DNA of 63,717 nucleotides. Source: Nostoc sp. TH1S01 (GTDB lineage: Bacteria; Cyanobacteriota; Cyanobacteriia; Cyanobacteriales; Nostocaceae). The notes below the pieces were generated by a model that did not search any database, was not told where the DNA came from, and saw only the letters and a program-made list of their open reading frames with translations. A program made the position numbers and the translations under genes. The stretch spans positions 1 through 63,717 of the forward strand of contig JAGKSW010000057.1 in assembly GCA_018993265.1 (NCBI GenBank), given 5' to 3'. This document shows, in pieces, positions 46,030 to 54,944 of this stretch; position 1 is the first letter of the stretch; each line of letters opens with the position of its first letter.

Positions 46030-47010
46030 ATGGCAACTTACTATCTTTATGGCACAATTTTAACCAACGAAGCAGTTGCAGCAAATAATCGAGGTGATAA
46101 TTTAGGTAACACTACAACATTACAAAAAGTATTTCATCAAGATGATTTACATACTAGCGTTTCCGGGGAAACAATTCGCTTCTCTATGCGCTATCGCTTT
46201 CAGCTAGAGAATCCAAAATCAGTCAACCGCACTTATCATCCTGACTCTGGGAAACTAGAATATGCAGATGAAAAACGCCAAAATTGGAACCCTACTAAAG
46301 ATGTATTCATTGATGATGATTTGATGGGGTTTATGGATGCTGAAGCTGCTGCAAAGGAAAAAGAAGACGAAATTGAAGAAGATGAATTAGCTGCAACAGA
46401 TAAACCTACAAAAGGTAAAAAAGAGAAACCAAAAGGAAAAACAACCAAGCGCCAAAGTCCTCTAGCAGTAGGTAGAGCCATTAGTTTGCGTCCTTATCGA
46501 GGTGAACTATCTTTTAACTGTGTAAGTGGAGAAAAGAAAAAAGGTCAATTATCTTTGTACAGTGCAGAAATGCACACCACAGAATATCAATATTCCTTTG
46601 GGTTAAATTTAAATGATGTGGTGAAAAAACAGCACATTGGCAACTTCATTGATGCCATTATTGACCCACCACCAGTTGCAGGTAATCATAGCCGTTTTGC
46701 TTATGATTTTTCACCTGCTTCCATAATTTTTCGCTTCACTAATGCCCATTCTTCTAGAATTCAAAATTGTTTTGAGCATGATATCGCTAATCAAACTTAC
46801 ACTTTGCAAAAACTAATTCGACGAGTGGAAGCAGGAGATATCCATGCGAGTGAATTGATTGTTGGTGGTGACGTTTATCATACTGAGGAAGGACAAAAAC
46901 TCAAAGAATTGCAAGTAACAATTTTTCCTGGTGTCTATGCTGCGGCGCAACAAGTTCGTCAACAAATAGCTGCAATAGGTGGAGATTACAAAGTTGTAGG
47001 AGAAAAATAG
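46030..47010 (+). CDS. cas7: Cas7 (DevR/Cst2-like) backbone subunit
   Basis: 326 aa. RAMP-fold backbone of Cascade, binding crRNA in a filament. The beginning MATYYLYGTILTNEAVAANN, followed by SVSGETIRFSMRYRFQLEN, fits the Cas7/Cst2/DevR family. A Lys/Glu-rich insertion (residues about 100-145, KEKEDEIEEDELAATDKPTK) is a low-complexity loop. I start at ATG 46030 with AGGAGACAA upstream; the open frame extends 29 codons into cas8. Its stop overlaps the cas5 GTG by one base. Confidence 0.87.
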   Translation: MATYYLYGTILTNEAVAANNRGDNLGNTTTLQKVFHQDDLHTSVSGETIRFSMRYRFQLENPKSVNRTYHPDSGKLEYADEKRQNWNPTKDVFIDDDLMGFMDAEAAAKEKEDEIEEDELAATDKPTKGKKEKPKGKTTKRQSPLAVGRAISLRPYRGELSFNCVSGEKKKGQLSLYSAEMHTTEYQYSFGLNLNDVVKKQHIGNFIDAIIDPPPVAGNHSRFAYDFSPASIIFRFTNAHSSRIQNCFEHDIANQTYTLQKLIRRVEAGDIHASELIVGGDVYHTEEGQKLKELQVTIFPGVYAAAQQVRQQIAAIGGDYKVVGEK

Positions 47011-47693
47011 TGATAACATTGCATATTGAAGTACCCTATGCTAGTTTTCGCCAATCCTATGCCCGTTCTTTAGCAGAAACTTATCCATTTCCTCCTCCTG
47101 CGACTGTTTACGGAATGTTGTTGTCGCTGGTGGGCGAATATTTCCGTGCTAAACATTCTGGTGTAAAACTTGCCTTCGCCTATGCAAAACAACCAAAAAT
47201 TGCTACTACACTTCGCAAATTTAGCCGATTTAAATATGGTGTGGCTAGCAAACAATCAAAGTTAGGAAATGCACCAGATTTTGTTGATACTTTGTGCGAG
47301 ATCAAGTTCCTCTGCTGGGTAGATAGTTCCGCAGAAAGCAACCAAGAAATCACTTTAGAGTCCCGGATTCAGGAAAGCTTACAATTTCCAGAAAGAGTTA
47401 CCAGAACTGGGATTCTTAGTTTAGGTTTAAGTGACGATGCTGTTAATGATGTCTCACTCATTTCTGAGAGTCAAGAAAAATGGCACTGGTTAACCCCTGC
47501 TAATAATGGAGAAATTGAATTACCAATTTGGGTTGACCATATTGGTTCTATTAATACACGCTGGCAAAGATATAGTTTTGATGTGAATCCATCAATCATA
47601 AATCATCAACCTCCGCCAGAAAAATTTACCCCAATCATCGATCCTCATTCTTACAACCTCTCTAAGCTGAATTTGGGCGATCGCCTAAACTAA
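47010..47693 (+). CDS. cas5: Cas5 (Myxan-type, DevS/Cmx5-like)
   Basis: 227 aa. The N-terminal RAMP segment ITLHIEVPYASFRQSYARSL and the Pro-Pro-Ala-Thr-Val-Tyr-Gly motif in FPPPATVYGMLLSL are the Cas5 signature. It caps the 5' tag of the crRNA. Starts with GTG overlapping the cas7 stop. The ribosome-binding site is GTAGGAGAA. Last gene of the interference block. Confidence 0.9.
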   Translation: MITLHIEVPYASFRQSYARSLAETYPFPPPATVYGMLLSLVGEYFRAKHSGVKLAFAYAKQPKIATTLRKFSRFKYGVASKQSKLGNAPDFVDTLCEIKFLCWVDSSAESNQEITLESRIQESLQFPERVTRTGILSLGLSDDAVNDVSLISESQEKWHWLTPANNGEIELPIWVDHIGSINTRWQRYSFDVNPSIINHQPPPEKFTPIIDPHSYNLSKLNLGDRLN

Positions 47694-47704
47694 AAGTAAG
47701 CATC

Positions 47705-47731
47705 TTTAACCCTTCAACGATCTGGGTTAAA
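47705..47731 (+). terminator. stem-loop after cas5
   Basis: TTTAACCC and GGGTTAAA form an 8-bp stem around an 11-base loop, 12 bases after the cas5 stop. It may partly stop transcription or separate the interference and adaptation messages. Confidence 0.5.
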
Positions 47732-47748
47732 TCCCTAAAATTCCATTT

Positions 47749-47770
47749 CCTCTGATGTCGTAAGGCGTTT
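47749..47770 (+). promoter_or_regulatory. stand-alone CRISPR-repeat hairpin B, ahead of cas4/cas1
   Basis: CCTCTGATGTCGTAAGGCGTT matches the array-2 repeat over 21 bases with two differences (CCTTTGATGCC in the repeat). Stem and GTAA loop are intact, with a G-U replacing G-C. It lies 31 bases before the cas4/cas1 start, which itself lacks a good ribosome-binding site. The repeat tail GATCAC is not kept, so this is not an array unit. Confidence 0.65.
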
Positions 47771-47800
47771 AACTAATACAAAAAAACCTTACAGACATAT

Positions 47801-49465
47801 ATGCAAATTCTTGAACATTTTGAAATCTCTGCCAAACCCGAAACTATTCGCGTTTCTGCACTCCACGCTCTCGCCTATTGCCCTCGGCTGTTTTATCTGG
47901 AAGAAGTCGAGGAACTTTACACCCAAGATGCAGCCGTGTTTGCCGGACGCAGACTTCACACCCAACTGGAAAAACAAGAAGATGAGGAATGGGAAGAACT
48001 GTTTCTTGAAAGCGAAGAATTAGGTTTGCGTGGTCGGCTTGATGCCCTTCGTACCCGTGATGGACAAACAATTCCCTACGAACACAAACGCGGTCGCGCT
48101 CATCGAGATGAAAATAATCAGCCCCAGGCTTGGGAGAGCGATCGCCTGCAAATTCTCGCTTATGCTTATCTGTTAGAATCCGCGCATGGAATCTCAGTTA
48201 AGGAAGGCCGCATCCGCTATCACGCTGATAATGTAGTTGTTCATGTGCCACTGGATGAGGCAGGACGTTTAAAAGTAAAAGAAGCAATTCAACAAGCCAG
48301 AATTCTCAGACAATCAACTTACCGACCACCTGTAATTGATAATGAGCGATTGTGCGCCCGTTGTTCCTTAGCTCCGGTCTGTTTGCCAGAAGAAGTGAGA
48401 CTTGCCCATAATCGAGAGTGGCAACCAATTCGCTTATTTCCTGAAGATGATGAGCGCCAAGTAATTCACATTTTAGAACCTGGCACAGCTGTAGGCAGAA
48501 CTGGAGAACAAATCAAAATTTCCCGCCGCAATCAACCTATTGAGACAGTTCCGGCGCGTCAAATAGGACAACTTGTGCTGCATAGCTTTTCGCAAATCTC
48601 TACCCAAGCACTACACTTTTGCGCTGACCAAGGAATAGGAGTGCATTTCATTTCAGGAGGTGGACGTTACCTTGGTAGTTTTGATACTCGGCAAGGTAGC
48701 ATTCAACGCCGTATTCGGCAGTATGCGGCACTGAGTAATCCTGATGCTTGTCTAGAGTTAGCGCGTAAACTCGTCATTTGTCGCGGTCAGGGACAACGCA
48801 AATTTTTAATGCGAGGTACAAGGAGTAAAGCTAAAACAGAGAAATTAGAAAAAGCGATCGCACAAATGAAAGCAGTTCTCAAACAAGTTCCGCAAGCGAA
48901 GTCTCTAGAGTCGCTTTTAGGATACGAGGGAAATCTGGCTGCTTTATATTTCAGTGCTTTACCCGATTTAATTTCGCCAGAAGTACCCAAAGAATTACAT
49001 TTTGCTGGCAGAAATCGCCGTCCACCACTAGACCGATTCAATGCAATGTTGGGCTTTGGTTATGCCTTGTTACTCAAAGATGTGATGAACGCGATTTTAA
49101 CTGTTGGATTAGAACCTGCTTTGGGTTTTTACCATCAGCCGCGATCGCAAGCTGCACCCCTAGCATTAGATTTACTAGAAATATTTCGCGTGCCTTTGGT
49201 TGATATGACAGTGATGGCTGCGGTTAACCGGGGTCAATGGGATGCCAAAGCAGATTTTGAAATTCGCGGAAAGCAGGTTTGGTTAAGCGAACTTGGGCGG
49301 CGTAAATTTGTTGAGTTATACGAGTGCCGCAAGCAAGAAAGTTGGAAGCATCCTGTTACTGGTTACTCCCTCACCTATCGCCGTTTATTTGAGTTAGAGG
49401 TGCGACTGTTAGAAAAAGAATGGTCTGGTGAGGGTGGTTTATTTGGTCAATTAATTTTGCGATGA
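47801..49465 (+). CDS. cas4-cas1: Cas4-Cas1 fusion
   Basis: 554 aa. Residues 1-200 are a RecB-like Cas4 domain: RVSALHALAYCPRLFYLE (first Cys), GLRGRLDAL, YEHKRG, QILAYAYLLE and the Cys cluster CARCSLAPVC for an iron-sulfur centre. Residues 225-554 are Cas1, the spacer integrase: PARQIGQLVLHSFSQIS, Glu in LLGYEGNLA, His in LGFYHQPRSQAAPLALDLLE and the following Asp. The fusion is typical of Myxan and I-G loci and selects and trims spacers at the PAM. It is separated from cas5 by 107 bases with two hairpins, so its expression may be uncoupled from the interference block. Confidence 0.94.
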   Translation: MQILEHFEISAKPETIRVSALHALAYCPRLFYLEEVEELYTQDAAVFAGRRLHTQLEKQEDEEWEELFLESEELGLRGRLDALRTRDGQTIPYEHKRGRAHRDENNQPQAWESDRLQILAYAYLLESAHGISVKEGRIRYHADNVVVHVPLDEAGRLKVKEAIQQARILRQSTYRPPVIDNERLCARCSLAPVCLPEEVRLAHNREWQPIRLFPEDDERQVIHILEPGTAVGRTGEQIKISRRNQPIETVPARQIGQLVLHSFSQISTQALHFCADQGIGVHFISGGGRYLGSFDTRQGSIQRRIRQYAALSNPDACLELARKLVICRGQGQRKFLMRGTRSKAKTEKLEKAIAQMKAVLKQVPQAKSLESLLGYEGNLAALYFSALPDLISPEVPKELHFAGRNRRPPLDRFNAMLGFGYALLLKDVMNAILTVGLEPALGFYHQPRSQAAPLALDLLEIFRVPLVDMTVMAAVNRGQWDAKADFEIRGKQVWLSELGRRKFVELYECRKQESWKHPVTGYSLTYRRLFELEVRLLEKEWSGEGGLFGQLILR

Positions 49466-49474
49466 GGTGTAGCA

Positions 49475-49768
49475 ATGGGTGAATCACAAAACTGCTACCT
49501 GATTTGCTATGACATCCGCGATCCTAAACGTTGGCGCAAGGCTTACAACTTACTTCAAGGATATGGCGAAAGGATGCAATACTCTATTTTCCGTTCTTGG
49601 TTAACCATGCGATCGCGTGAAAAATTGCGTTGGGAACTTGAGAAAATTCTCGCCCCAGAAGACAGTCTGTTATTAATTCGGCTGTCAAATCAGTGCGTTA
49701 ATTCTATTCCGGCTTACAATCGTCCTGGTGCTTGGACAAGTCAAGAAGAACCTTACCGGATTGTCTAA
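49475..49768 (+). CDS. cas2: Cas2
   Basis: 97 aa. Ferredoxin-fold partner of Cas1 in spacer integration. Motif YLICYDIRDPKRWRKAYNLL at the N-terminus, then GYGERMQYSIFRSWL. Nine bases after cas4/cas1 with GAGGTG upstream, so cotranscribed. The array 2 leader begins about 95 bases after its stop. Confidence 0.95.
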   Translation: MGESQNCYLICYDIRDPKRWRKAYNLLQGYGERMQYSIFRSWLTMRSREKLRWELEKILAPEDSLLLIRLSNQCVNSIPAYNRPGAWTSQEEPYRIV

Positions 49769-49862
49769 AAACATGGATCTGGGTTTGTGAAACATGAAAT
49801 AGAACTCAATCAGGATAAAAACCTTACGGGGCTTGCTTTTGAGCGTTTTTAAGTGAACAGGA

Positions 49863-50039
49863 GGTGCTTGCATTTTTTTTCGTGAGGTGAAAAGCTAGTT
49901 CTGGTAAGCTTTCTAAGCTGAGACGGAAACTTGAAAGTTAAACTTTTGGTAAGCAATTGACTTCTTTTGTTGCTTTTTCACCTATATGCTTGCAAAATAG
50001 CAACTGAGTGGTCTAATGACATAGGTTTGAGCGATCGCT
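49863..50039 (+). promoter_or_regulatory. CRISPR leader of array 2
   Basis: Starts GGTGCTTGCATTTT, ends GCGATCGCT, 177 bases, as for array 1. Between these, A/T-rich tracts and GACTTCTTTTGTTGC-type segments are likely promoter or host-factor sites. Confidence 0.7.
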
Positions 50040-51016
50040 CTGATTAAACCTTTGATGCCGTAAGGCGTTGATCACCTTCTCGTTACGTTGCGTCTTACAA
50101 TAACGCACGTACTGATTAAACCTTTGATGCCGTAAGGCGTTGATCACTTCCGCCTTATGATAGTGGTCGAATCACTTGGCAAATCTGATTAAACCTTTGA
50201 TGCCGTAAGGCGTTGATCACTTGTTACGCCAGTCCCGGTAGGCGTAATACTTACGTCTGATTAAACCTTTGATGCCGTAAGGCGTTGATCACAGCTTCTA
50301 ATCCCTCAAGCTCATCACGCACCACAGCCTGATTAAACCTTTGATGCCGTAAGGCGTTGATCACATAAAGTCTGCATTGTAGCTGACAATGGTAGTGGTA
50401 CTGATTAAACCTTTGATGCCGTAAGGCGTTGATCACTTTCAGGCTTGTTATGCTTGTGAAGTGTCGAAAATGACTGATTAAACCTTTGATGCCGTAAGGC
50501 GTTGATCACGATGTTTCTTGAGGAGCGATCGCTGCTGGATTCTTTGCTGATTAAACCTTTGATGCCGTAAGGCGTTGATCACTGGGTAACAATAATGACT
50601 GACAAACCGACTCGCAGGGCTGATTAAACCTTTGATGCCGTAAGGCGTTGATCACCTTGAGGACACCACTTTTACCACGCTTACAATCACCTGATTAAAC
50701 CTTTGATGCCGTAAGGCGTTGATCACGAAAATGGGCATGAATCCGCCGATAAAATTCGCGCCTGATTAAACCTTTGATGCCGTAAGGCGTTGATCACTGA
50801 CAAGCCTAGTATTGTTGAAACGCCGAGAATTTCCTGATTAAACCTTTGATGCCGTAAGGCGTTGATCACTTCAATGCCCAGACAAAGACGCTCGGATGTT
50901 ACCACACTGATTAAACCTTTGATGCCGTAAGGCGTTGATCACCTACAAAAATTCCTTTCATAAATACGGTTGACAAAGCACTGACTAAACCTTTGATGCC
51001 ATTAGGCGTTGATCAC
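50040..51016 (+). CRISPR. CRISPR array 2: 14 repeats, 13 spacers
   Basis: 36-base repeats at 50040, 50112, 50185, 50257, 50329, 50401, 50474, 50547, 50620, 50691, 50762, 50834, 50907 and 50981; spacers 35-38 bases. The repeat starts CTGATTAAACC and ends GTTGATCAC. The stem ATGCC/GGCGT closes a GTAA loop, and cutting at its 3' base leaves the 8-base tag TTGATCAC. Thirteen repeats are identical; the last (CTGACTAAACC, loop region CCATTAGG) is degenerate, marking the leader-distal end. No spacer target was identified by eye. Confidence 0.98.
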
Positions 51017-51450
51017 GTTAAGCCCAGAATTGTCTGATTGTAGTAATATTGCTCCCCAAGAAGCAATCAAAATTTCCCAATCGATTCGATACTTAAAGTA
51101 ATCGTCTACGACATTGGTCGGGCTTAATCGCGCTCTGTTCGATGATGCGGCGGTTTCCTGGGAAAAATCAGACGCTATATATTGAGACTGTATTGAGTAA
51201 AGCAAGTATTGATTAAGTTCAGTGTACTTACTTATCAAAACAATTGACATACATCTATTTTAAGTTATATTTTATGTCACATACAGCTTGATAATTGATT
51301 GTTTTCAGTGGTGTGACAATCACGCTCTCAATAACTACTATCTTTATCAATCTATATAGATAAATTACCTAAATTAAAAATTATGAGATTAGATTTATAA
51401 GTATCTATCTATAAGACTCCGATTTGATTTCTGAAAAAATCTAAGTATAT
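51017..51450. other. intergenic, possible gene remnant on minus strand
   Basis: An 82-codon minus frame at 51002-51250 contains SNRARLSPTNVVDDYFKYRI and WEILIASWG, which look protein-like. The frame has no good start and its end runs into the last CRISPR repeat. It could be the stump of a former gene, perhaps a transposase, but I cannot name it. The rest is AT-rich. Confidence 0.3.
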
Positions 51451-51583
51451 GTAGTGGCGTGTCAACACTAAAGTAGTGCAAAAATATAGTTCTTGTGGTG
51501 TGGGCTTCTAGCCCGCACCGGACGGGCTAGAAGCCCATCCTACAAGAGAATTTTAAGGCAACATTTTAGCCTAGACACGCTAC
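51451..51583. mobile_element. 133-bp MITE-like element with inverted ends
   Basis: Left end GTAGTGGCGTGTC with ACACTAAA inside, right end TTTAGCCTAGACACGCTAC. The centre is a strong palindrome, GGGCTTCTAGCCCG with CGGGCTAGAAGCCC (51504-51538). No gene inside. Similar palindromes are common in Nostocales intergenic DNA. Confidence 0.65.
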
Positions 51584-51871
51584 GTATCTGTTCAAAAATC
51601 AAGTAGGAATCCTATATTCGTTTGGATAAAATTTGCTCTAGTATAGCTACCCTATTAATATCGCAGATATGGGTTTGCTTTTTTGCAAAGATGGCAACAA
51701 TGTAAGCACACCCTGCTCTTTCGATCTATTATCTCTCACAACTACAAATCAAAAAATACTTTCAGCCTATGCCGACACTGCGATCATGCTTATGAACGCA
51801 GATGAACGCTACAAAGATACGGCAATTCAACCAGATAATTATGCTTACATTTGACAAAAAAATACATATAT

Positions 51872-53443
51872 ATGCGTAGACAGGCAGCTTTATCTTTATT
51901 TCTAGGAGTATTAACAAGTTCTAGCTGTTTTATCTTCAGTGGAGCAGCTCAAGTCCCATCGAGTTCGCAGCAGTCCTCAATTGGAAGTGAAGCTCAAGCT
52001 GCTAGTTGGTTTGAAGACCATCGCGCTCAACCTGCCGCTTTAAGAGCATTTGTACAGCGAATGCCGAAGGGTGGAGATATCCACACTCATCTCAGCGGGG
52101 CTGTGTACGCAGAACATTATCTGGAGTGGGCTGCAACCGATGGGTACTGCGTGAATCCAAAAGCCGGGACTGTAGTTGAACCCAAGGCTTGTGGTCAGGA
52201 TAGTAGCTATTTTCCCGCCTCAGAATTGTTCAACCGAACATCTGTTTATGATTCCCTAATAAATCGTTGGTCTACGCGGAACCTCCAATTTGCCGGAAAA
52301 TCTGGACACGACCAATTTTTTGACGCTTTTAGTGGTTTTGGGACAATATCAGACTCTATGAGCCGTCGGGATGATATGGTTGCGTCAGTAGCAAATCGGG
52401 CAGCTTCGCAGCATATTACCTATCTAGAGTTAATGCTTACTGTTCAGGGGAGTGAGGTTCGACAGCTAGGGCGTGAAGTTGGTTGGAATCAAGACTTCCA
52501 AGCGATGCACGAGCAATTGCTCAAGCGAGGATTAACCGAGCTAGTGACACTCGGCAGTCAGCAATTAACACAGTTGGAGCGTGAAGTCTCGAAAACACTC
52601 GGTTGTGGCACTCCATCGGCACAGCCTGGATGTACAGTAACGGTGCGCTATTTGCAACAAACTACAAGAACAAAATCTCCTGTCGAAGTGTTTGCTCAGT
52701 TAGCTTATGCCTTTGCACTATCTTCATCCGAAAAGCGGGTAGTAGGTATCAATCTCGTCGCCCCAGAGGATAACCCAATTGCACTGCGTGACTACACGCT
52801 GCAAATGCAGATGCTGCAATTTCTCAAACGTCAATATCCCAATGTTAAGGTCGCACTCCATGCTGGAGAGTTAACTTTGGGGTTAGTTCCAACTGAGCAT
52901 TTACGTTTTCATATTCGGCAAGCTGTAGAAGTAGCACAAGCATCTCGCATTGGACATGGGGTAGATATTCTGTTTGAGGAGCGTCCCTTCGAGTTGATGA
53001 AGCAAATGCAACAACGCGGCGTGTTGGTTGAAATTTGCCTGACTAGTAATGAGGTCATTTTGAATGTCCAGGGAAATAATCATCCTTTTAGGGAGTATTG
53101 GAAGGCTGGAGTACCAATGACCCTGGCTTCCGATGATGAAGGCATTTCTCGCATTGATTTAAGTCATGAGTATTTGTTAGCCGCAACCAGATATGGGCTG
53201 GGATATAAAGACCTCAAGCGACTGGCTCGCAATAGCTTAGAATATAGTTTTGCTACGGGAAATAGTCTTTGGAAGTCGCCTGAGTTTAAAGCAATGGTTT
53301 CAGCCTGTGCAAGCGACACTCCTGGTAAGACCTCTGTTTCGGCTGGGTGCAGTGCTTTTTTGCAAAAGAGCGATCGCGCACGAGTACAATGGCAGCTAGA
53401 GTCGGAATTTACTCGGTTTGAGTCATTGCAGAACTGGCTTTGA
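51872..53443 (+). CDS. secreted adenosine deaminase-like hydrolase
   Basis: About 523 aa. Signal peptide MRRQAALSLFLGVLTSSSCF then GAAQ. The metal-dependent deaminase domain shows GGDIHTHLSGA (first His pair), VALHAGELTLG (zinc His and catalytic Glu), SRIGHGVDI, CLTSNEVILN and TLASDDEGIS (Asp pair). These are the adenosine deaminase/ADGF motifs, converting adenosine to inosine. It is larger than the cytosolic enzyme (about 340 aa) and exported, pointing to scavenging of external nucleosides or dampening of adenosine (inference). I start at ATG 51872; TTG 51851 is possible. Monocistronic in context. Confidence 0.82.
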   Translation: MRRQAALSLFLGVLTSSSCFIFSGAAQVPSSSQQSSIGSEAQAASWFEDHRAQPAALRAFVQRMPKGGDIHTHLSGAVYAEHYLEWAATDGYCVNPKAGTVVEPKACGQDSSYFPASELFNRTSVYDSLINRWSTRNLQFAGKSGHDQFFDAFSGFGTISDSMSRRDDMVASVANRAASQHITYLELMLTVQGSEVRQLGREVGWNQDFQAMHEQLLKRGLTELVTLGSQQLTQLEREVSKTLGCGTPSAQPGCTVTVRYLQQTTRTKSPVEVFAQLAYAFALSSSEKRVVGINLVAPEDNPIALRDYTLQMQMLQFLKRQYPNVKVALHAGELTLGLVPTEHLRFHIRQAVEVAQASRIGHGVDILFEERPFELMKQMQQRGVLVEICLTSNEVILNVQGNNHPFREYWKAGVPMTLASDDEGISRIDLSHEYLLAATRYGLGYKDLKRLARNSLEYSFATGNSLWKSPEFKAMVSACASDTPGKTSVSAGCSAFLQKSDRARVQWQLESEFTRFESLQNWL

Positions 53444-54005
53444 ATTGACCAGAGAAATCTAGAGCGAGGACTTGTTTGGGAAAGATAGAAACACTTTGAC
53501 CGGACACGATATCACTGGCGATCGCGTATTTGTTGCTGGAATTGTTTTCTGAAGCTGTTCAGCATACAAACTGCACTATTAAAATTTTGATTTAATGTTT
53601 TATACTATAGCAATTCTACATAAGTTGTAAAAATTGAGAGGCTCAGATCCCCGACTTTTTCAAAAAGTCGGGGATCTTGTTGTTCACAAATGATTTAGGA
53701 CTGCTATAAGCCATTAAGCAAGCTGGCATCTTTATACTTAAGTAGATGTGGAATCGCCTTTGTTTTTTATTTTTACTTGATAAATCAGCTCTGAGACTAC
53801 TACTTTATTACTTCAAACTCAATTTTTATTTGTAGCGATCGCCTGATTTTGCTTTCTTGACATTTCTTTAAAGACTGCCTCTAAGCCTCTCTATTTTCAT
53901 TGATAAATGCTATCCTGCCGATTTTGGATATATCATCCAGCATGGGAAACTTTTTGTAATTAGTAATGTCTATCTTACTAATTCATTAGTTTATCAGGAA
54001 ATTAT
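53444..54005. other. intergenic, contains MITE-B copy 2
   Basis: No gene seen outside the MITE at 53605-53708. AT-rich, with HIP1 sites. The promoter for the following secreted protein gene probably lies at 53880-54000. Confidence 0.4.
53605..53708 (-). mobile_element. MITE-B copy 2 (inverted)
   Basis: CTATAGCAATTCTACATAAG at the left and TTTAGGACTGCTATA at the right, with hairpin core GATCCCCGACTTTTT/AAAAAGTCGGGGATC. Both arms changed together relative to copy 1 (CTTCTT to CTTTTT), so pairing is kept. Confidence 0.82.
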
Positions 54006-54944
54006 ATGCGATCGCCTATAGTCATCGGTACAGGATTACTTGTATCTTTAATTTTGAATGCCCAAGTATTCGCCCAATCTACAGTGCAGTTACCAAAAAT
54101 AACTGCCCAGAATTCTCCGCAACAAATCTTAAATCAAAATAATAAAAAGACAAGCTCAGGTATTATTACTCTGCAAAGAACGGCGTGCTTTGGCGCTTGT
54201 CCTATTTATAAAATTACCATATTTCCTGATGGGAGAGTTGTCTACGAAGGGGAGCGTTTTGTTAAAGTTGTTGGAAAAAGAACTGCTAGAATTAGTACCC
54301 AAGCAGTGAGAAGATTGGTTGCAGAATTTAACAAGGTAAATTATTTCTCGTTATCTAATAGCTACCAAGGTGGGCCTACAGATTTACCTTCGGCAATTAC
54401 TTCTCTTACTATTGGTAAACGTCAAAAAACTGTTAATCATTATCTCGGTTCACCCAATGCACCGCAAGCACTAACAGCTTTAGAAAATAAAATCGATGCT
54501 GTTGTGAATTCTCAGCGTTGGGTTGGTTCAAAAAATGAACAAACACCAAATCCAAATGATTCAAATTCCACTCAACTCAAGGTTAATCGTCAATTGTGGA
54601 ATCAGCAAAAGCTAAATAACTATCGTTTTACATTTAGCCGGAGTTGTTTCTGCGTACCCAAAGCGACACAACCAGTAGTGATTACAGTGCGTAATGGTCA
54701 AGTTGCTTCTATTACGGCTGTTAATAATAATGAACCAGTTGATGCAGAACTGTTTCAACAATATAATTCAATTCCGAAACTGTTTGGCATAATTGATGAT
54801 GCGATCGCCAAAAAAGCATCTAGTCTCAACGTCAAATATGATCCGCAATTTGGCTATCCAACGCAAATTAATATTGATTACAACCAACAAATAGCAGATG
54901 AAGAACTATATCTGACTATTAGCAATCTTGAACCGTTGAGATAA
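54006..54944 (+). CDS. secreted two-domain protein, DUF6438 + DUF6174-like
   Basis: 312 aa. Signal peptide MRSPIVIGTGLLVSLILNAQVFAQ. First domain (about 50-180): ITLQRTACFGACPIYKITIF and PDGRVVYEGERFVKVVGKRT, the DUF6438 pattern with a CFGACP cysteine pair. Second domain (about 190-312): LWNQQKLNNYRFTFSRSCFC, a conserved NGQVASI strand and FGYPTQINIDY, the DUF6174 pattern. Both families are uncharacterised. The cysteines may form disulfides outside the cytoplasm. Families named from memory of their conserved segments. Confidence 0.72.
   Translation: MRSPIVIGTGLLVSLILNAQVFAQSTVQLPKITAQNSPQQILNQNNKKTSSGIITLQRTACFGACPIYKITIFPDGRVVYEGERFVKVVGKRTARISTQAVRRLVAEFNKVNYFSLSNSYQGGPTDLPSAITSLTIGKRQKTVNHYLGSPNAPQALTALENKIDAVVNSQRWVGSKNEQTPNPNDSNSTQLKVNRQLWNQQKLNNYRFTFSRSCFCVPKATQPVVITVRNGQVASITAVNNNEPVDAELFQQYNSIPKLFGIIDDAIAKKASSLNVKYDPQFGYPTQINIDYNQQIADEELYLTISNLEPLR

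Noticed and set aside
50251-50905. Minus-strand short frames such as MINALRHQRFNQ repeated
   Set aside because: They are translations of the CRISPR repeat and have no independent gene features.
39144-51016. CRISPR-associated transposon (Tn7-like CAST)
   Set aside because: The Cascade type is related to those in some I-B CASTs, but no tnsA/B/C or tniQ is present, and cas3, cas1 and cas2 are all present, as in an ordinary defence locus.
51669-51854. 61-codon frame before the deaminase gene
   Set aside because: No family resemblance or ribosome-binding site, and it overlaps the leader of the next gene.
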